Shown here: positions 12,923 through 21,446 of the stretch, one piece after another
Layout: each line of letters starts with the position of its first letter
How positions within the stretch are numbered: the first letter of the stretch is position 1
Assembly: GCA_022615805.1 (NCBI GenBank)
Contig: JAKEGO010000092.1
Location: forward strand, 1 to 21,540
DNA length: 21,540 nt
Direction of reading: 5' to 3'
From: Thermoplasmata archaeon
Lineage (GTDB): Archaea > Thermoplasmatota > JAKEGO01
Translations under genes and position numbers: made by a program
The notes under the pieces: generated by a model
The model's database searches: none
What the model was told of the DNA's origin: nothing
The model's input: only the letters and a program-made list of their open reading frames with translations

Positions 12923-14371
12923 ATGTCATCCCGGGGCATTGCATTCCTCTGTACGGCGCTCATCATTGCCCTTTCCGCGGCGGGATGCGTCATGCCATGG
13001 GAGGATGATGATGACGGCGGCATCACGCTCATCGGATTCAATGATGGACGCGTTCTGACGGACGAGCGGAACCTCGTCGGCTTCGGTCCGAGGCTCACTG
13101 GCACCGGCGCGGAGCACGATGGCGCGGCATACATCGCCGGGGCCTTCGTGGACGCGGGCCTCAAGAACGTCGCCGTCGAATGGTACAACGTCACCTGCTT
13201 CGAGGTCGAACGCGCCGAGGTCTCGCTCGTCACGTTCGACACCTTCAAGAGGGAGCAGGAGGTCGAGACCTACGAGCACGAGACCGAGTTCATCGTCCAG
13301 GGTTATTCTGGCACGAGGACGTGGAGCGACAGAATGGACGACCTGATGATCATCGACGTCGGGGACGGCACCGACGATGGGGCCTATGCCGACGCGAACG
13401 GCAGGGCGGTCCTGGTGAACACCGAGGCAGTGGAGACGGGCAACCTCACCCTGACCGACCTGTTCGTCATGGCCTGGGAGGCGGGAGCCGCCGCCAATAT
13501 CATCCACAACACGCACATCCATCCTGAACTGGACTTCGCCCCTATATCGTTCACCGCATCCGTGGAGGATGGGGACCACTGGAAGCCCCTCCCCGACGAT
13601 TACCCACCGGGCCAGGGTCCGGACATCCCCTCGTTCATGGTCTCCGGGCCAGTGGGCGAAGAGATCGCCGCGAAGGTCCGCGGCCAGGTGGTCGATCCCC
13701 TCGGCGACAGCAACATCAAGATACGGCTCCACGTTGAGGTGACCGTGGAGGCGAGGCCTCTTAACGCGGTCACGGGCGATGTCGTCGGAAAGGAGGAGGG
13801 GATGATCATCCTGGGCGCCCACCACGACACCGTTTACGTGTCCGATGGGGCCGTCGACAACACGTGCGGCGTGGCGACAGTCATCGAGATGGCCCGGAAC
13901 ATGGCGCATCTCCGCCCGCGGAAGACGATAAGGTTCGCCACCTTCGGGGGGGAGGAGAACGCGATCCTCGGCTCCTGGGAGTACCTCAAGGCGAACATGG
14001 GGCTTGCCGACAACACGACGATCTACTGCAACCTCGACATGGTGAACGTCGACACCGACCGCGGGTACAGGGTGACGATGGGAGCGACCACGGAGGAGAA
14101 CGTCGACCTCCTGAGGAAGGTGCAGAGGGCGGTCACCGACAGGCACTCCTGGGCCCGCAAGTACGAGTTCGGCTATTACACGCACCCGCTCACCACCGGA
14201 AGCGACCAAGCGACCTTCGCGATCGAGGGCGTGCCAGTCGCGGTGTACTGGGGCTCGGGCGGCATCGAGTACCACACCCCGTGGGACACGATCGAGCACA
14301 TCGACAAGGAGAGCCTCATGCTCTGCGGCATCATCTACGGCTCGTTCGCGCTCTTGATGGCGAACAGATGA
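12923..14371 (+). CDS. M28 family zinc aminopeptidase, predicted lipoprotein
   Basis: This 482-aa secreted peptidase starts with a signal peptide ending in a lipobox (LSAAGC, C22), then an acidic spacer, so it is probably lipid-anchored on the cell surface. An N-terminal region and a PA-like insert (about 100-260) precede the M28 catalytic core. All metal ligands of the di-zinc site are visible: H300 in GAHHDT, D312 in GAVDN, E345 in GGEEN (E344 being the general base), D372 in CNLDMV and H451 in EYHTPWDT. GSDQATF (426-432) and the YWGSGG loop are also typical. It probably degrades external peptides for uptake. It has its own promoter and probably a leaderless mRNA. Confidence 0.93.
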   Translation: MSSRGIAFLCTALIIALSAAGCVMPWEDDDDGGITLIGFNDGRVLTDERNLVGFGPRLTGTGAEHDGAAYIAGAFVDAGLKNVAVEWYNVTCFEVERAEVSLVTFDTFKREQEVETYEHETEFIVQGYSGTRTWSDRMDDLMIIDVGDGTDDGAYADANGRAVLVNTEAVETGNLTLTDLFVMAWEAGAAANIIHNTHIHPELDFAPISFTASVEDGDHWKPLPDDYPPGQGPDIPSFMVSGPVGEEIAAKVRGQVVDPLGDSNIKIRLHVEVTVEARPLNAVTGDVVGKEEGMIILGAHHDTVYVSDGAVDNTCGVATVIEMARNMAHLRPRKTIRFATFGGEENAILGSWEYLKANMGLADNTTIYCNLDMVNVDTDRGYRVTMGATTEENVDLLRKVQRAVTDRHSWARKYEFGYYTHPLTTGSDQATFAIEGVPVAVYWGSGGIEYHTPWDTIEHIDKESLMLCGIIYGSFALLMANR

Positions 14372-14779
14372 TCAGGCGGCTTCGGGGCTCACCGTTCAGT
14401 GGAGCATCGTTTGGTCCGGCGCGTACATTGGGCGGCCGATGCGAAGCGATGATGTGGCGTGCGCGCCCTCTGACCACGGGTAATGCAACACCGCCGTGTA
14501 CCCGCGAGCCATCGACCTCCACCTCCGGTCGACCCGGCGGAGCGAGGGCTGGCGTCTGGAGGATGATGACTTCGCTGATCGGGGCGCGGGATGGCGACGA
14601 TAGGACGTCAGGGAGGATCACCGCACGAGCCCCATCAGGAGGGACAGCGGTCCCAGTTTCGCCTGACACGTTAATGCTGTCACTTCTAAAGGATGAAATG
14701 TTAATCGGGGGGCGTCTTTCGGCGGAATTGACCTGAAAGGAGGAACAAGGTATTTATCGTAGGATGATGTAGCAGGAAC
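14372..14779. other. Gene-poor gap
   Basis: No convincing protein gene is present here; a 112-codon minus-strand frame (14331-14669) overlaps the peptidase end and lacks a credible promoter or motif. Near the end is a TATA-like TATTTATC (14751-14758), which would start a transcript at about 14780, matching the hairpin RNA there. Confidence 0.5.
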
Positions 14780-14856
14780 GGAGAGCGGGGGCTACATCGC
14801 GAGTCCCTTGGTCCCCTCAGCGATGAGATTCTACGGCACCCGTCCCCGCTCTCTTT
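14780..14856 (+). ncRNA. Candidate ~75-nt hairpin RNA
   Basis: GGAGAGCGGGG (14780-14790) pairs with CCCCGCTCTCT (14844-14854), 11 bp including one G-U, and begins at the start predicted from the TATA box at 14751-14758. Inside, CATCGC (14795-14800) pairs with GCGATG (14820-14825), then GAG with CTC around a bulged A and a 12-base loop. An 18-base unpaired stretch (14826-14843) is left on the 3' side. This asymmetric pocket might be a guide or binding site. There is no T-loop or cloverleaf, and C/D boxes are not convincing; an H/ACA-like RNA is possible, but the base triplet after the stem is ACG rather than ACA. No known family is recognised. The region 14857-14982 holds only the promoter of the next gene (TTTTAATG, 14941-14948). 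Confidence 0.45.
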
Positions 14857-14982
14857 ACGTTCTCGCCTGGCATTTGGACAATGTATCGTACTCCCTATAT
14901 CAGTCAGTTCGAGGCGCGCTCGATGGCCCGATGCGAAGTCTTTTAATGCGCCCGAGCGCTTGAAGTGACGAGGGATTTCGAT

Positions 14983-16857
14983 ATGTGTGTGCGACGCATG
15001 CTGGTTGCGAACCTATTGTTGACTGCGTTACTGGTTCTGGCCGCGCCTGAGGCCTCCGCCATCTGGAGCTCGCCTTCGGTGAAGGTGATCACGGTCTCCT
15101 CGGAGGGGTCGTACGCCGTTGGCGACACGGTCGATCTGGAGGTTCACGTGTTCGAGCGTGGAGCCCGGGCAGAGGCAGATAATCTGACGGTCTGGGTCGG
15201 CCCGTATTGGAGCGGGCGCCAGGTGAACGCGACGCCGACCGGTACGCCCGGGATCTACCACGTGCAGTTCACAGTGACCGAGAACGACACGGACTACTGG
15301 GGCGATTCGGTCGATGTCCAGATACTGGCCGAGAAGGGCAATGTGACGGGCGTCGAATACGTCTCGCTGCCGCTCGAGGAGGAGGGGGTCGTGGACCTCG
15401 AGATAACGCACACGGGACCGTTGTTCCTCCGGCCTGGAAACACATTCTCATGCGAGTTCGAAACGACGAAGGATGGTGAACCGACCGACCCTGACGCGAC
15501 CGAATGCCTTGTCAACGGGCCGGGGCTGTCCGAGACCGTGAACGCCACGCGGAAAGCCGCCGGCAGGTATGCGGCCTCCTTCGATATCCCCGACGACATC
15601 GGTGCGGGCGAATTCTGGTTCTACGCCGAGGCTGACTTCAACGGCAGCGTCGCCGGGGAAGGGGCTGGTTTCTACGTGGTCCGGCTCCAGGCATGGGCGA
15701 TGCTCGTCTCCTCCGACGCGGCCCAGGTCGTCGTCGACGTCCTCGTCAACGGCATCGATGGGAACGTCACCCCCGGCGCGGGCGTGAGGGTCGCCTATGA
15801 CCACGATGGCGACTACTATACCGAGGATATCGTGCGGTCGGGCACCACCGATGCCAACGGGTCGGCGCGACTGACGCTTCCGCACGAGGATCTGGCCGCC
15901 CTCGACGGCACTTTGAACGTCACGGCGGGAGAGGTGGAACAGGGGGACTTCTTCAGCATCCCGATCCGGGAGGAGGCGCCGGACGAGGCGGAGGTACCGA
16001 CCCCGGGCCGCTTCGATGTCACCACGGCGGAGGAGGGGTACGTGGCAGGCTCCGCCAGCTACTCCTTCATGGCGTTCAACGACTCGGTCGCATGGGCGGA
16101 CTCAGAGGTCATATACTACTTCGTGCTCCAGGGCTCTCCGGCGAGGATGATCGTCGGGTTCGGCAAGGTCGGCACGGACGCACTGGGCGCATTCACCGTG
16201 CAGCTCAACGTCCCCGCGGGGGTCGGGGAGTCGTTGAGGTGCATCTTCCAGGCCGCCGTTGGACCTGCGATCGAGGAGCCCAGTAACGACGGCATGCGGT
16301 ACGAGGAGGACAACGAGTATCTAGGCATGCATATGCGCCCGGAAAGGAGCGGGGACGTGAGGATATCCACCGACGGCGCGATCCGGCTGGGCGAGGACAA
16401 CGGCATCGCAGTCACCGTGCCTGGCACGTCGGGGTACATGTTCATTGGAATCGTGCCCCCGGGAACGACGCTGAGCGACCTGGACCAGCTCGTGGATTGG
16501 CTGTGGTTGCTCGTCGCACCGGACATCGTCCCCCTCGTTCCGGGGACGCAGACCATCGCGCTCATGCTACCGGCCTTCCTGCCGGAGGACGCCGAGGTGC
16601 TCGTCATGGTCCTGAGCTTCAGCGAGGGCGCGATCCTCTACAACTACATGACGGTCAGGCCCGGTCAGGCAGGATCGAGCGGGGATGGCGGCGACGACGG
16701 GTGGCTCCCGGGGTTCGAAACAGCGACGATGATGGCCGCGCTCGTCCTGGCGATCGCAGCGACCCGCGTCAGAAGGGAAGGTTGGCACGTCGCACAGGCG
16801 ACTCCGAGAGCCGTGCATCGGCGGGGTCGACATTTGGGGTTCCCGAGGCCGAAGTGA
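14983..16857 (+). CDS. Secreted surface protein with beta-sandwich repeats and PGF-CTERM-like anchor
   Basis: This 624-aa acidic protein starts with a signal peptide (about 1-26, VRRMLVANLLLTALLVLAAPEASA). The body is rich in V, T, G and acidic residues and reads as several Ig-like or macroglobulin-like beta domains, for example YAVGDTVDLEVHVFERG near the start and ASYSFMAFNDSVAWADSEVIYYF near 355. Many NxT/S sequons suggest glycosylation. Near the C-terminus a GD-rich linker is followed by LPGFETATMMAALVLAIAATRVRR, the PGF-CTERM pattern recognised by archaeosortase. An unusual arginine-rich tail of about 26 residues follows. ATG 14983 is preferred; GTG 14965 is possible. TATA-like TTTTAATG lies at 14941-14948. 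The function is probably cell-envelope structure or adhesion, but this is inference. Confidence 0.85.
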   Translation: MCVRRMLVANLLLTALLVLAAPEASAIWSSPSVKVITVSSEGSYAVGDTVDLEVHVFERGARAEADNLTVWVGPYWSGRQVNATPTGTPGIYHVQFTVTENDTDYWGDSVDVQILAEKGNVTGVEYVSLPLEEEGVVDLEITHTGPLFLRPGNTFSCEFETTKDGEPTDPDATECLVNGPGLSETVNATRKAAGRYAASFDIPDDIGAGEFWFYAEADFNGSVAGEGAGFYVVRLQAWAMLVSSDAAQVVVDVLVNGIDGNVTPGAGVRVAYDHDGDYYTEDIVRSGTTDANGSARLTLPHEDLAALDGTLNVTAGEVEQGDFFSIPIREEAPDEAEVPTPGRFDVTTAEEGYVAGSASYSFMAFNDSVAWADSEVIYYFVLQGSPARMIVGFGKVGTDALGAFTVQLNVPAGVGESLRCIFQAAVGPAIEEPSNDGMRYEEDNEYLGMHMRPERSGDVRISTDGAIRLGEDNGIAVTVPGTSGYMFIGIVPPGTTLSDLDQLVDWLWLLVAPDIVPLVPGTQTIALMLPAFLPEDAEVLVMVLSFSEGAILYNYMTVRPGQAGSSGDGGDDGWLPGFETATMMAALVLAIAATRVRREGWHVAQATPRAVHRRGRHLGFPRPK

Positions 16858-16907
16858 TCGGGTCGCCGTCGATACGTTCCGCCCTGTCATACGGTATAAA
16901 ATCCGTT

Positions 16908-16931
16908 GGGACGCGGGCGGTCCCGCGTCCC
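16908..16931 (-). terminator. Terminator between the surface-protein gene and the acl operon
   Basis: GGGACGCGGG (16908-16917) pairs perfectly with CCCGCGTCCC (16922-16931) around a 4-base loop. Read on the minus strand, it lies about 95 bases past the aclA stop and is followed by AACGGATTTTATACC, so it probably ends the acl operon; it may also serve the plus-strand gene. Nothing else is evident in 16858-17024. Confidence 0.6.
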
Positions 16932-17024
16932 GTCCTCATCTCGCAGGCCGCACTCCACCCCGGGGCGCCGTTATTTGGCCGATCCCGGACAGATCCCGTG
17001 GCGTGCTCCTGCGCCGCCCGTGGC

Positions 17025-18893
17025 TCACTTGTCCAGCATGTATGCGATGTCGTCCCACGGATGCCGGTAGAGGCCCTGCTTGAGGCGTTTCTGGTCGAGG
17101 TGGTGGCCCACGAGGCCGATGCTCCTGCCGAGGACGAAGAGCGCGTTCAGCGCGCCCATCTTGATGTACTCGTCGGCCTCCTCCTTCGTGAACTCGTTCC
17201 TGAGCAGGTCCGCGAAGCAGATGCCGATGCAACCGTCGACGTTCAGGATAAGGTTGTCCTTCTTGGAGGTCGTTAGCTTCTCGACCTCGAACGCGTAGTC
17301 CAGCAGGGGCGTCCTCTTGAAGTGCTTCTTCGCGTATCCGGCGATGAGGGTGACCCTCATGTCCGGATTGTGGACCGACTTCACCATGTGGCCGATGCCC
17401 TGGATGTTCACGCCCTTGGCCTTCATGTCGTTCACGAACTGTGCGGGCGTCCTGCCCGAGTCGTATGCCTCGGAGAACATCTGGGCGGCCCCGTCGACCG
17501 CGCCGCCGAACCTCGGGCCGATGGTCAGCATACCCGAGACTATCGAGGATATCAGGTCCTTCCCCGCCCTCGTGGCGACGATGGTGTTGTGGGCGCCCGA
17601 GACGGCGGGGCCGTGGTCCGCAGTGATGACGAGGCACATCTCGATGAACTTGGTCGCGTAAGGCGGCAGGAGCTTCTTGAACCAGAGGAGGCTGATCACC
17701 CCGCCGATGCCGATGTCCTTCTTGACCACGTCCGAGATCATCATCGGGCCGTAGAGCAGTTCCTCGCCGCTGTCGTTCGATATCGTGCAGATGAAGTTCG
17801 TCGGTTTCCTTATCACCTTCCCCTTCACCGCCGCGGCGTAATCCATCGGCACCTTCGGCGCCACTGGCTCTGGGGCCGGCGCGATGATCCCCTTCTTCAC
17901 GAGGCCCTTGTAGACCCTGGCGATGGTATTGCCGTAGTCGTCGAAGGATGTCGGCACGTGAGCGCCAGCCTTCTTCAGGGCGGCGTTCTTGGCGTCCGCC
18001 GTCTCGGCGTCCGCGTCCGCCTTGGCGCCGGCGTGGCCGAACTGCACCTCGGTCTTGAAGGCCTTGGTGCAGGTGCCGGTGGTCCATACGACCAGCGGTT
18101 TCGTCAGGCGCCCGCCCTCGAGCGCCTCGACGATGCTGTACTCGTCGACGCCGCCGACCTCGCCGAGGGCCACCATCATCTTCACATCGGGGTTCGCCTC
18201 GTACCTAAGGAGGTGCTCGAGCAGGGTCGAGCCTGGATACCTGTCGCCCCCGATGGCGATGCCCTCGTAGAGGCCGTCGGTGCTCCTGGCGATGATGTTG
18301 TACGCCTCGTTCGAGAGGCCGCCGGACTTCGAGACGAAGCCGACGGAGCCGGGCCTGTGCAGGTTGGACTCCATGATGTTCTCGATGGTACCGCCCGTGT
18401 TGCCGATCTTGAAGGCCCCGGCGCGGACGCCGCCCACCGTCGCGGGCCCGATGATGACCTTGCCGAGTTCCTTCGCCTTCGCGATCAGCTCCCTCATCTT
18501 CCTCTCTGGTACGCCCTCGGCGATTATGACAACGGTCCGTATCTGCTGCAGCTCGAAGGCTTCGAGGGTCGAGGCCGCCGCCGACCTGAAGGACGCGAAG
18601 TTGATCATAACGTCGACGTTCGGGTGCCTCTTGGCGGCGTTCTTCAGGGTCTTGTAGACTGGTAGGAGGACCTCCCTGGGCCCGTAGAAGAACTTCTGGA
18701 AGCTGTCGTTGCCGGTTGGGTTGACGATGGCCGCGACGGACGGCGTCCCGCGCCCGGAGACGAAGTCGAAGTCGAGCATCCTCTGGGTCGCGTTCACCTG
18801 CAGGTTGTATATGAAGGCCTGCGTCTCGCGGTCGAAGAGCACGTAGTCCGGCTTCGCTTTCTGGGTTCCCTTCTTGGTCGATCTCCTGGGCAT
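17025..18893 (-). CDS. aclA: ATP-citrate lyase, large subunit (AclA)
   Basis: This 622-aa protein joins a succinyl-CoA-synthetase alpha-like half to a citrate-synthase-like half, the AclA layout of Chlorobium-type two-subunit ATP-citrate lyases and the C-terminal part of animal ACLY. CoA-binding and ligase domains span about 1-330. EVQFGHAGA (282-290) carries H287, the expected phosphohistidine. From about 360 comes the citryl-CoA lyase domain, with TADHGPAVSGAHN (424-436), ARAGKDL-like RAGKDL, and GPRFGGAVDGAA. The C-terminus holds NLILNVDGCIGICFADLLRNEF, then LDQKRLKQGLYRHPWDD. With AclB it converts citrate, CoA and ATP to acetyl-CoA, oxaloacetate and ADP. It starts 1 base after the aclB stop, so subunits should be made in balance. 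Catalytic residues look intact. Confidence 0.96.
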   Translation of the reverse strand: MPRRSTKKGTQKAKPDYVLFDRETQAFIYNLQVNATQRMLDFDFVSGRGTPSVAAIVNPTGNDSFQKFFYGPREVLLPVYKTLKNAAKRHPNVDVMINFASFRSAAASTLEAFELQQIRTVVIIAEGVPERKMRELIAKAKELGKVIIGPATVGGVRAGAFKIGNTGGTIENIMESNLHRPGSVGFVSKSGGLSNEAYNIIARSTDGLYEGIAIGGDRYPGSTLLEHLLRYEANPDVKMMVALGEVGGVDEYSIVEALEGGRLTKPLVVWTTGTCTKAFKTEVQFGHAGAKADADAETADAKNAALKKAGAHVPTSFDDYGNTIARVYKGLVKKGIIAPAPEPVAPKVPMDYAAAVKGKVIRKPTNFICTISNDSGEELLYGPMMISDVVKKDIGIGGVISLLWFKKLLPPYATKFIEMCLVITADHGPAVSGAHNTIVATRAGKDLISSIVSGMLTIGPRFGGAVDGAAQMFSEAYDSGRTPAQFVNDMKAKGVNIQGIGHMVKSVHNPDMRVTLIAGYAKKHFKRTPLLDYAFEVEKLTTSKKDNLILNVDGCIGICFADLLRNEFTKEEADEYIKMGALNALFVLGRSIGLVGHHLDQKRLKQGLYRHPWDDIAYMLDK

Positions 18894-18894
18894 C

Positions 18895-20181
18895 TCACTT
18901 CCCCCCCTTGAGCGCGTTCATGGCCATCGGAACGATCTTCGTCATGTGGGTCTCCGGGCCGTAGACCTCGATGGGGACGCCGAGCGTCTCGCCCAGCTCC
19001 CTCATCTGCCTGAGACCCTCCTTGTAGTTGGGGCCACCGCGGCGCACGAATATCTTGACCTCGTTCTCGATCAGTTGGCTCCGGTATTCCTTCAGGGCCC
19101 TGATTATCCCCTTGAAGGTGTTGGCCACGTCTGTGAAGTTCGCGATCCCGCCGCCGATGAGAAGGACCTTGCCCCCCTGCACCCTCTCGCGGGTCATCAG
19201 GTCGAGCATCGTCCTCGCGTACAGGTACGTGAACTCCTCGTTGGGGTCGCCGGAGTACTCGCCGTAGTTGGCCATCTCGGACATGAACCCGAGGTCTGTG
19301 ATGGTGTCCGCGAAGATGACGGACGCGCCGCCGCCCGCGACCATCGTCCACACCCTTCCCCGGGGGTTCAGCACGGTCAGCTTCAGCGATGCCCCCGTCT
19401 TCGAGTCGAGTTCCTCGATGTACGCCTCCTCCTTCGTGAGCGTCCTGCCGAAGGGGGACGGGAAGTCGATGCCGCCCCACTTGGCGCCGCTCTGGAACTC
19501 GGCGGTGTCGTCGAGCTTCGCCGCAAGGTCCAAGGGCACGACCTCCTTCCCCACGATCGCGATCGGATTGATCTCGAGGTAGGTGAAGTTGAGGTCCGCG
19601 TAGAACCTGAACAGGGCCTCGATGAACCCCGCCACGAGGGCTTTCCTCGCCTTCGGCACCTTCCCGAGGAGGTTCTTCTCTATCTCCTGCGCCGTGGGCA
19701 TCCTTCCGACCTGGACGAGCCACTTCTCGGCCTTCGCGTCCACGTCGCCGACGTTGATGCCGCCCTGGTGGTAGAACAGGATGTTGTCGCCCTTCCGGGC
19801 CGATGTGATGGCGACGTAGTACTCGTCCTCCGGCGCGTGCGGGATGAAGGGCTCGACGATGAAGTGGTCGAGGACCCCGGTCACGCTGCCGACCGTGATC
19901 GGCTTCCCCCTCCGCTCCTGGATCCACCTCTCGGCCTCCTTCCATTCCGCGTTCAGGAGGAGGAGCTTGCTCTTCCCCCTCCTCTTTATGAGCTGGTCGG
20001 GCTTGACGACCAGCTTCGTCCTCGACAGCCATTTGTGCTTGCCGGGGAGCTTCTTCAGGTCCGTCTCGGGAGACACGGTGATGTACCTGTCCGCCACGGT
20101 GTGCTTGCCGTTCGAATACTCCTTGAGGAGACGGGCCATCATCCTCTTGCCGTCCGCCTCCCTGATAGCTCTCTGTGCCAT
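18895..20181 (-). CDS. aclB: ATP-citrate lyase, small subunit (AclB, ATP-grasp)
   Basis: This 428-aa subunit is homologous to the succinyl-CoA synthetase beta subunit and to the N-terminal third of animal ACLY. An ATP-grasp domain covers about 1-240, with LVVKPDQLIKRRGK (56-69), FIVEPFIPHAPEDEYYV (107-123), GGINVGDVDAKAEKWLV, and FTYLEINPIAIV with metal-binding E and N. The second domain has WTMVAGGGASVIFADTI and NYGEYSGDPNEE, then GGGIANFTDVANTFKGI and FVRRGGPNYKEGLR, close to eukaryotic ACLY as I recall it. It binds ATP and citrate and passes phosphate to H287 of AclA. A GGAGG lies 8 bases before the ATG. It follows the icd gene by 18 bases in the same operon. Confidence 0.96.
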   Translation of the reverse strand: MAQRAIREADGKRMMARLLKEYSNGKHTVADRYITVSPETDLKKLPGKHKWLSRTKLVVKPDQLIKRRGKSKLLLLNAEWKEAERWIQERRGKPITVGSVTGVLDHFIVEPFIPHAPEDEYYVAITSARKGDNILFYHQGGINVGDVDAKAEKWLVQVGRMPTAQEIEKNLLGKVPKARKALVAGFIEALFRFYADLNFTYLEINPIAIVGKEVVPLDLAAKLDDTAEFQSGAKWGGIDFPSPFGRTLTKEEAYIEELDSKTGASLKLTVLNPRGRVWTMVAGGGASVIFADTITDLGFMSEMANYGEYSGDPNEEFTYLYARTMLDLMTRERVQGGKVLLIGGGIANFTDVANTFKGIIRALKEYRSQLIENEVKIFVRRGGPNYKEGLRQMRELGETLGVPIEVYGPETHMTKIVPMAMNALKGGK

Positions 20182-20199
20182 GCCGTACCCTCCTTCATC

Positions 20200-21426
20200 T
20201 CACAACTTCTTGTCGAGGCTCCTGCCGACCGCCTCGATGAACTCCTCCGTGTTGACCTGCTTGTTCTTGGGTCCGGGTTCGGCGACGCGGATGAGGTCCG
20301 CCGTCATGGTCCCGTTCTCGATCGTCTCCCGGGCCGCGTCCTCGAGCGCCTGCGCGAACCGCACCACCTCCGGCGTGCCGTCGAGCTCACCGCGCTTCCT
20401 CAGGCAGCCGGACCACGCGTAGATGAGCGCCATGCTGTTCGTCGACGTCTTTTCGCCCTTCAGGTGCTTGTAGTAGTGCTTCTGGACCGTGCCGTGCGCC
20501 GCCTCGTACTCGTAGAATCCGTTCGGCGAGACGAGCACGGAGGTCATCATCGCCAGGCTGCCGTAGGAGGAGCCGAGCATGTCGGACATCACGTCGCCGT
20601 CGTAGTTCTTGCACGCCCACAGGATACCGCCCTCGGCGCGCATGATACGGGCCACGGCGTCGTCGATGAGGGTGAAGAAGTACTCGAGGTTCGCCTCCCT
20701 GTACTTCGCCTCCCAGTTCTTCCGGTACTCCTCCTCGAATATCTTCCGGAACTGCCCGTCATACGTCTTCGAGATCGTGTCCTTCGTCCCGAACCAGAGG
20801 TGGATGCGCTGGTCGTAAGCGTACCTGAAGCAGGCCTTGGCGAAGGACTCGATGGACTTGTCGGTGTTGTGTATGCCCTGGAGGATCCCTGGGCCCTTGA
20901 AGTCCTGGATGGTGAGCCTGATGGTCTCGCCGCCGCCCGCCGGCGTGAAGATGACCTCGCCCTTCCCGGCACCGGGTACCCTTATCTCCGCGTTCTTGTA
21001 GACGTCGCCGTAGGCGTGCCTGCCGATGTGTATCGGCTTCTTCCACGGCCTCACGGTCGGAATGATGTTGTTCACGAGGATAGGCGCGCGGAACACCGTG
21101 CCGTCGAGCGCAGCCCGGATCGTGCCGTTGGGACTCTTCCACTCCTGCTTGAGGTTGAACTCTTGGACGCGGGCCTTGTTCGGCGTGATGGTCGCGCACT
21201 TCACCCCGACGCCGTGCACCTTGATGGCCTCGGCGGCGTCCATCGTTATCTTGTCCTCCGTGTCGTCCCGTACCTTGAGCCCGAGGTCGTAGTACTCGAG
21301 CTCCATGTCCAGGTAGGGGAGCAGCAACCGGTCCTTGACCATCTTCCACATGACCCTCGTCATCTCGTCCCCATCCATCTCGACGATGGGGGTCTTGACC
21401 TCGATCTTCTGGCGTTTCTTGCCCAT
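20200..21426 (-). CDS. icd: Isocitrate dehydrogenase, NADP-dependent, eukaryotic-like type
   Basis: This 408-aa enzyme belongs to the subfamily that includes eukaryotic cytosolic and mitochondrial NADP-IDH. It starts KTPIVEMDGDEMTRVMW (11-27) and has SPNGTIRAALDGTVFRAPI (about 98-116), the isocitrate-binding serine and arginines. CKNYDGDVMSDMLGSSYGSLAMMTS gives the metal-binding aspartates, and FYEYEAAHGTVQKHYYKH the cofactor region. The reaction interconverts isocitrate and 2-oxoglutarate with CO2 and NADPH. Placed between aconitase and ATP-citrate lyase it could run in the carboxylating direction of a reductive TCA cycle; direction cannot be read from sequence. GAGGTG precedes the ATG by 9 bases. 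It lies 20 bases after the aconitase stop. Confidence 0.96.
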   Translation of the reverse strand: MGKKRQKIEVKTPIVEMDGDEMTRVMWKMVKDRLLLPYLDMELEYYDLGLKVRDDTEDKITMDAAEAIKVHGVGVKCATITPNKARVQEFNLKQEWKSPNGTIRAALDGTVFRAPILVNNIIPTVRPWKKPIHIGRHAYGDVYKNAEIRVPGAGKGEVIFTPAGGGETIRLTIQDFKGPGILQGIHNTDKSIESFAKACFRYAYDQRIHLWFGTKDTISKTYDGQFRKIFEEEYRKNWEAKYREANLEYFFTLIDDAVARIMRAEGGILWACKNYDGDVMSDMLGSSYGSLAMMTSVLVSPNGFYEYEAAHGTVQKHYYKHLKGEKTSTNSMALIYAWSGCLRKRGELDGTPEVVRFAQALEDAARETIENGTMTADLIRVAEPGPKNKQVNTEEFIEAVGRSLDKKL

Positions 21427-21446
21427 GTTGACACACCTCGTCTAGT

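Noticed and set aside
14331..14669. 112-codon minus-strand frame in the gap after the peptidase gene
   Set aside because: It runs into the peptidase gene's end, has no promoter or ribosome site and no family resemblance.
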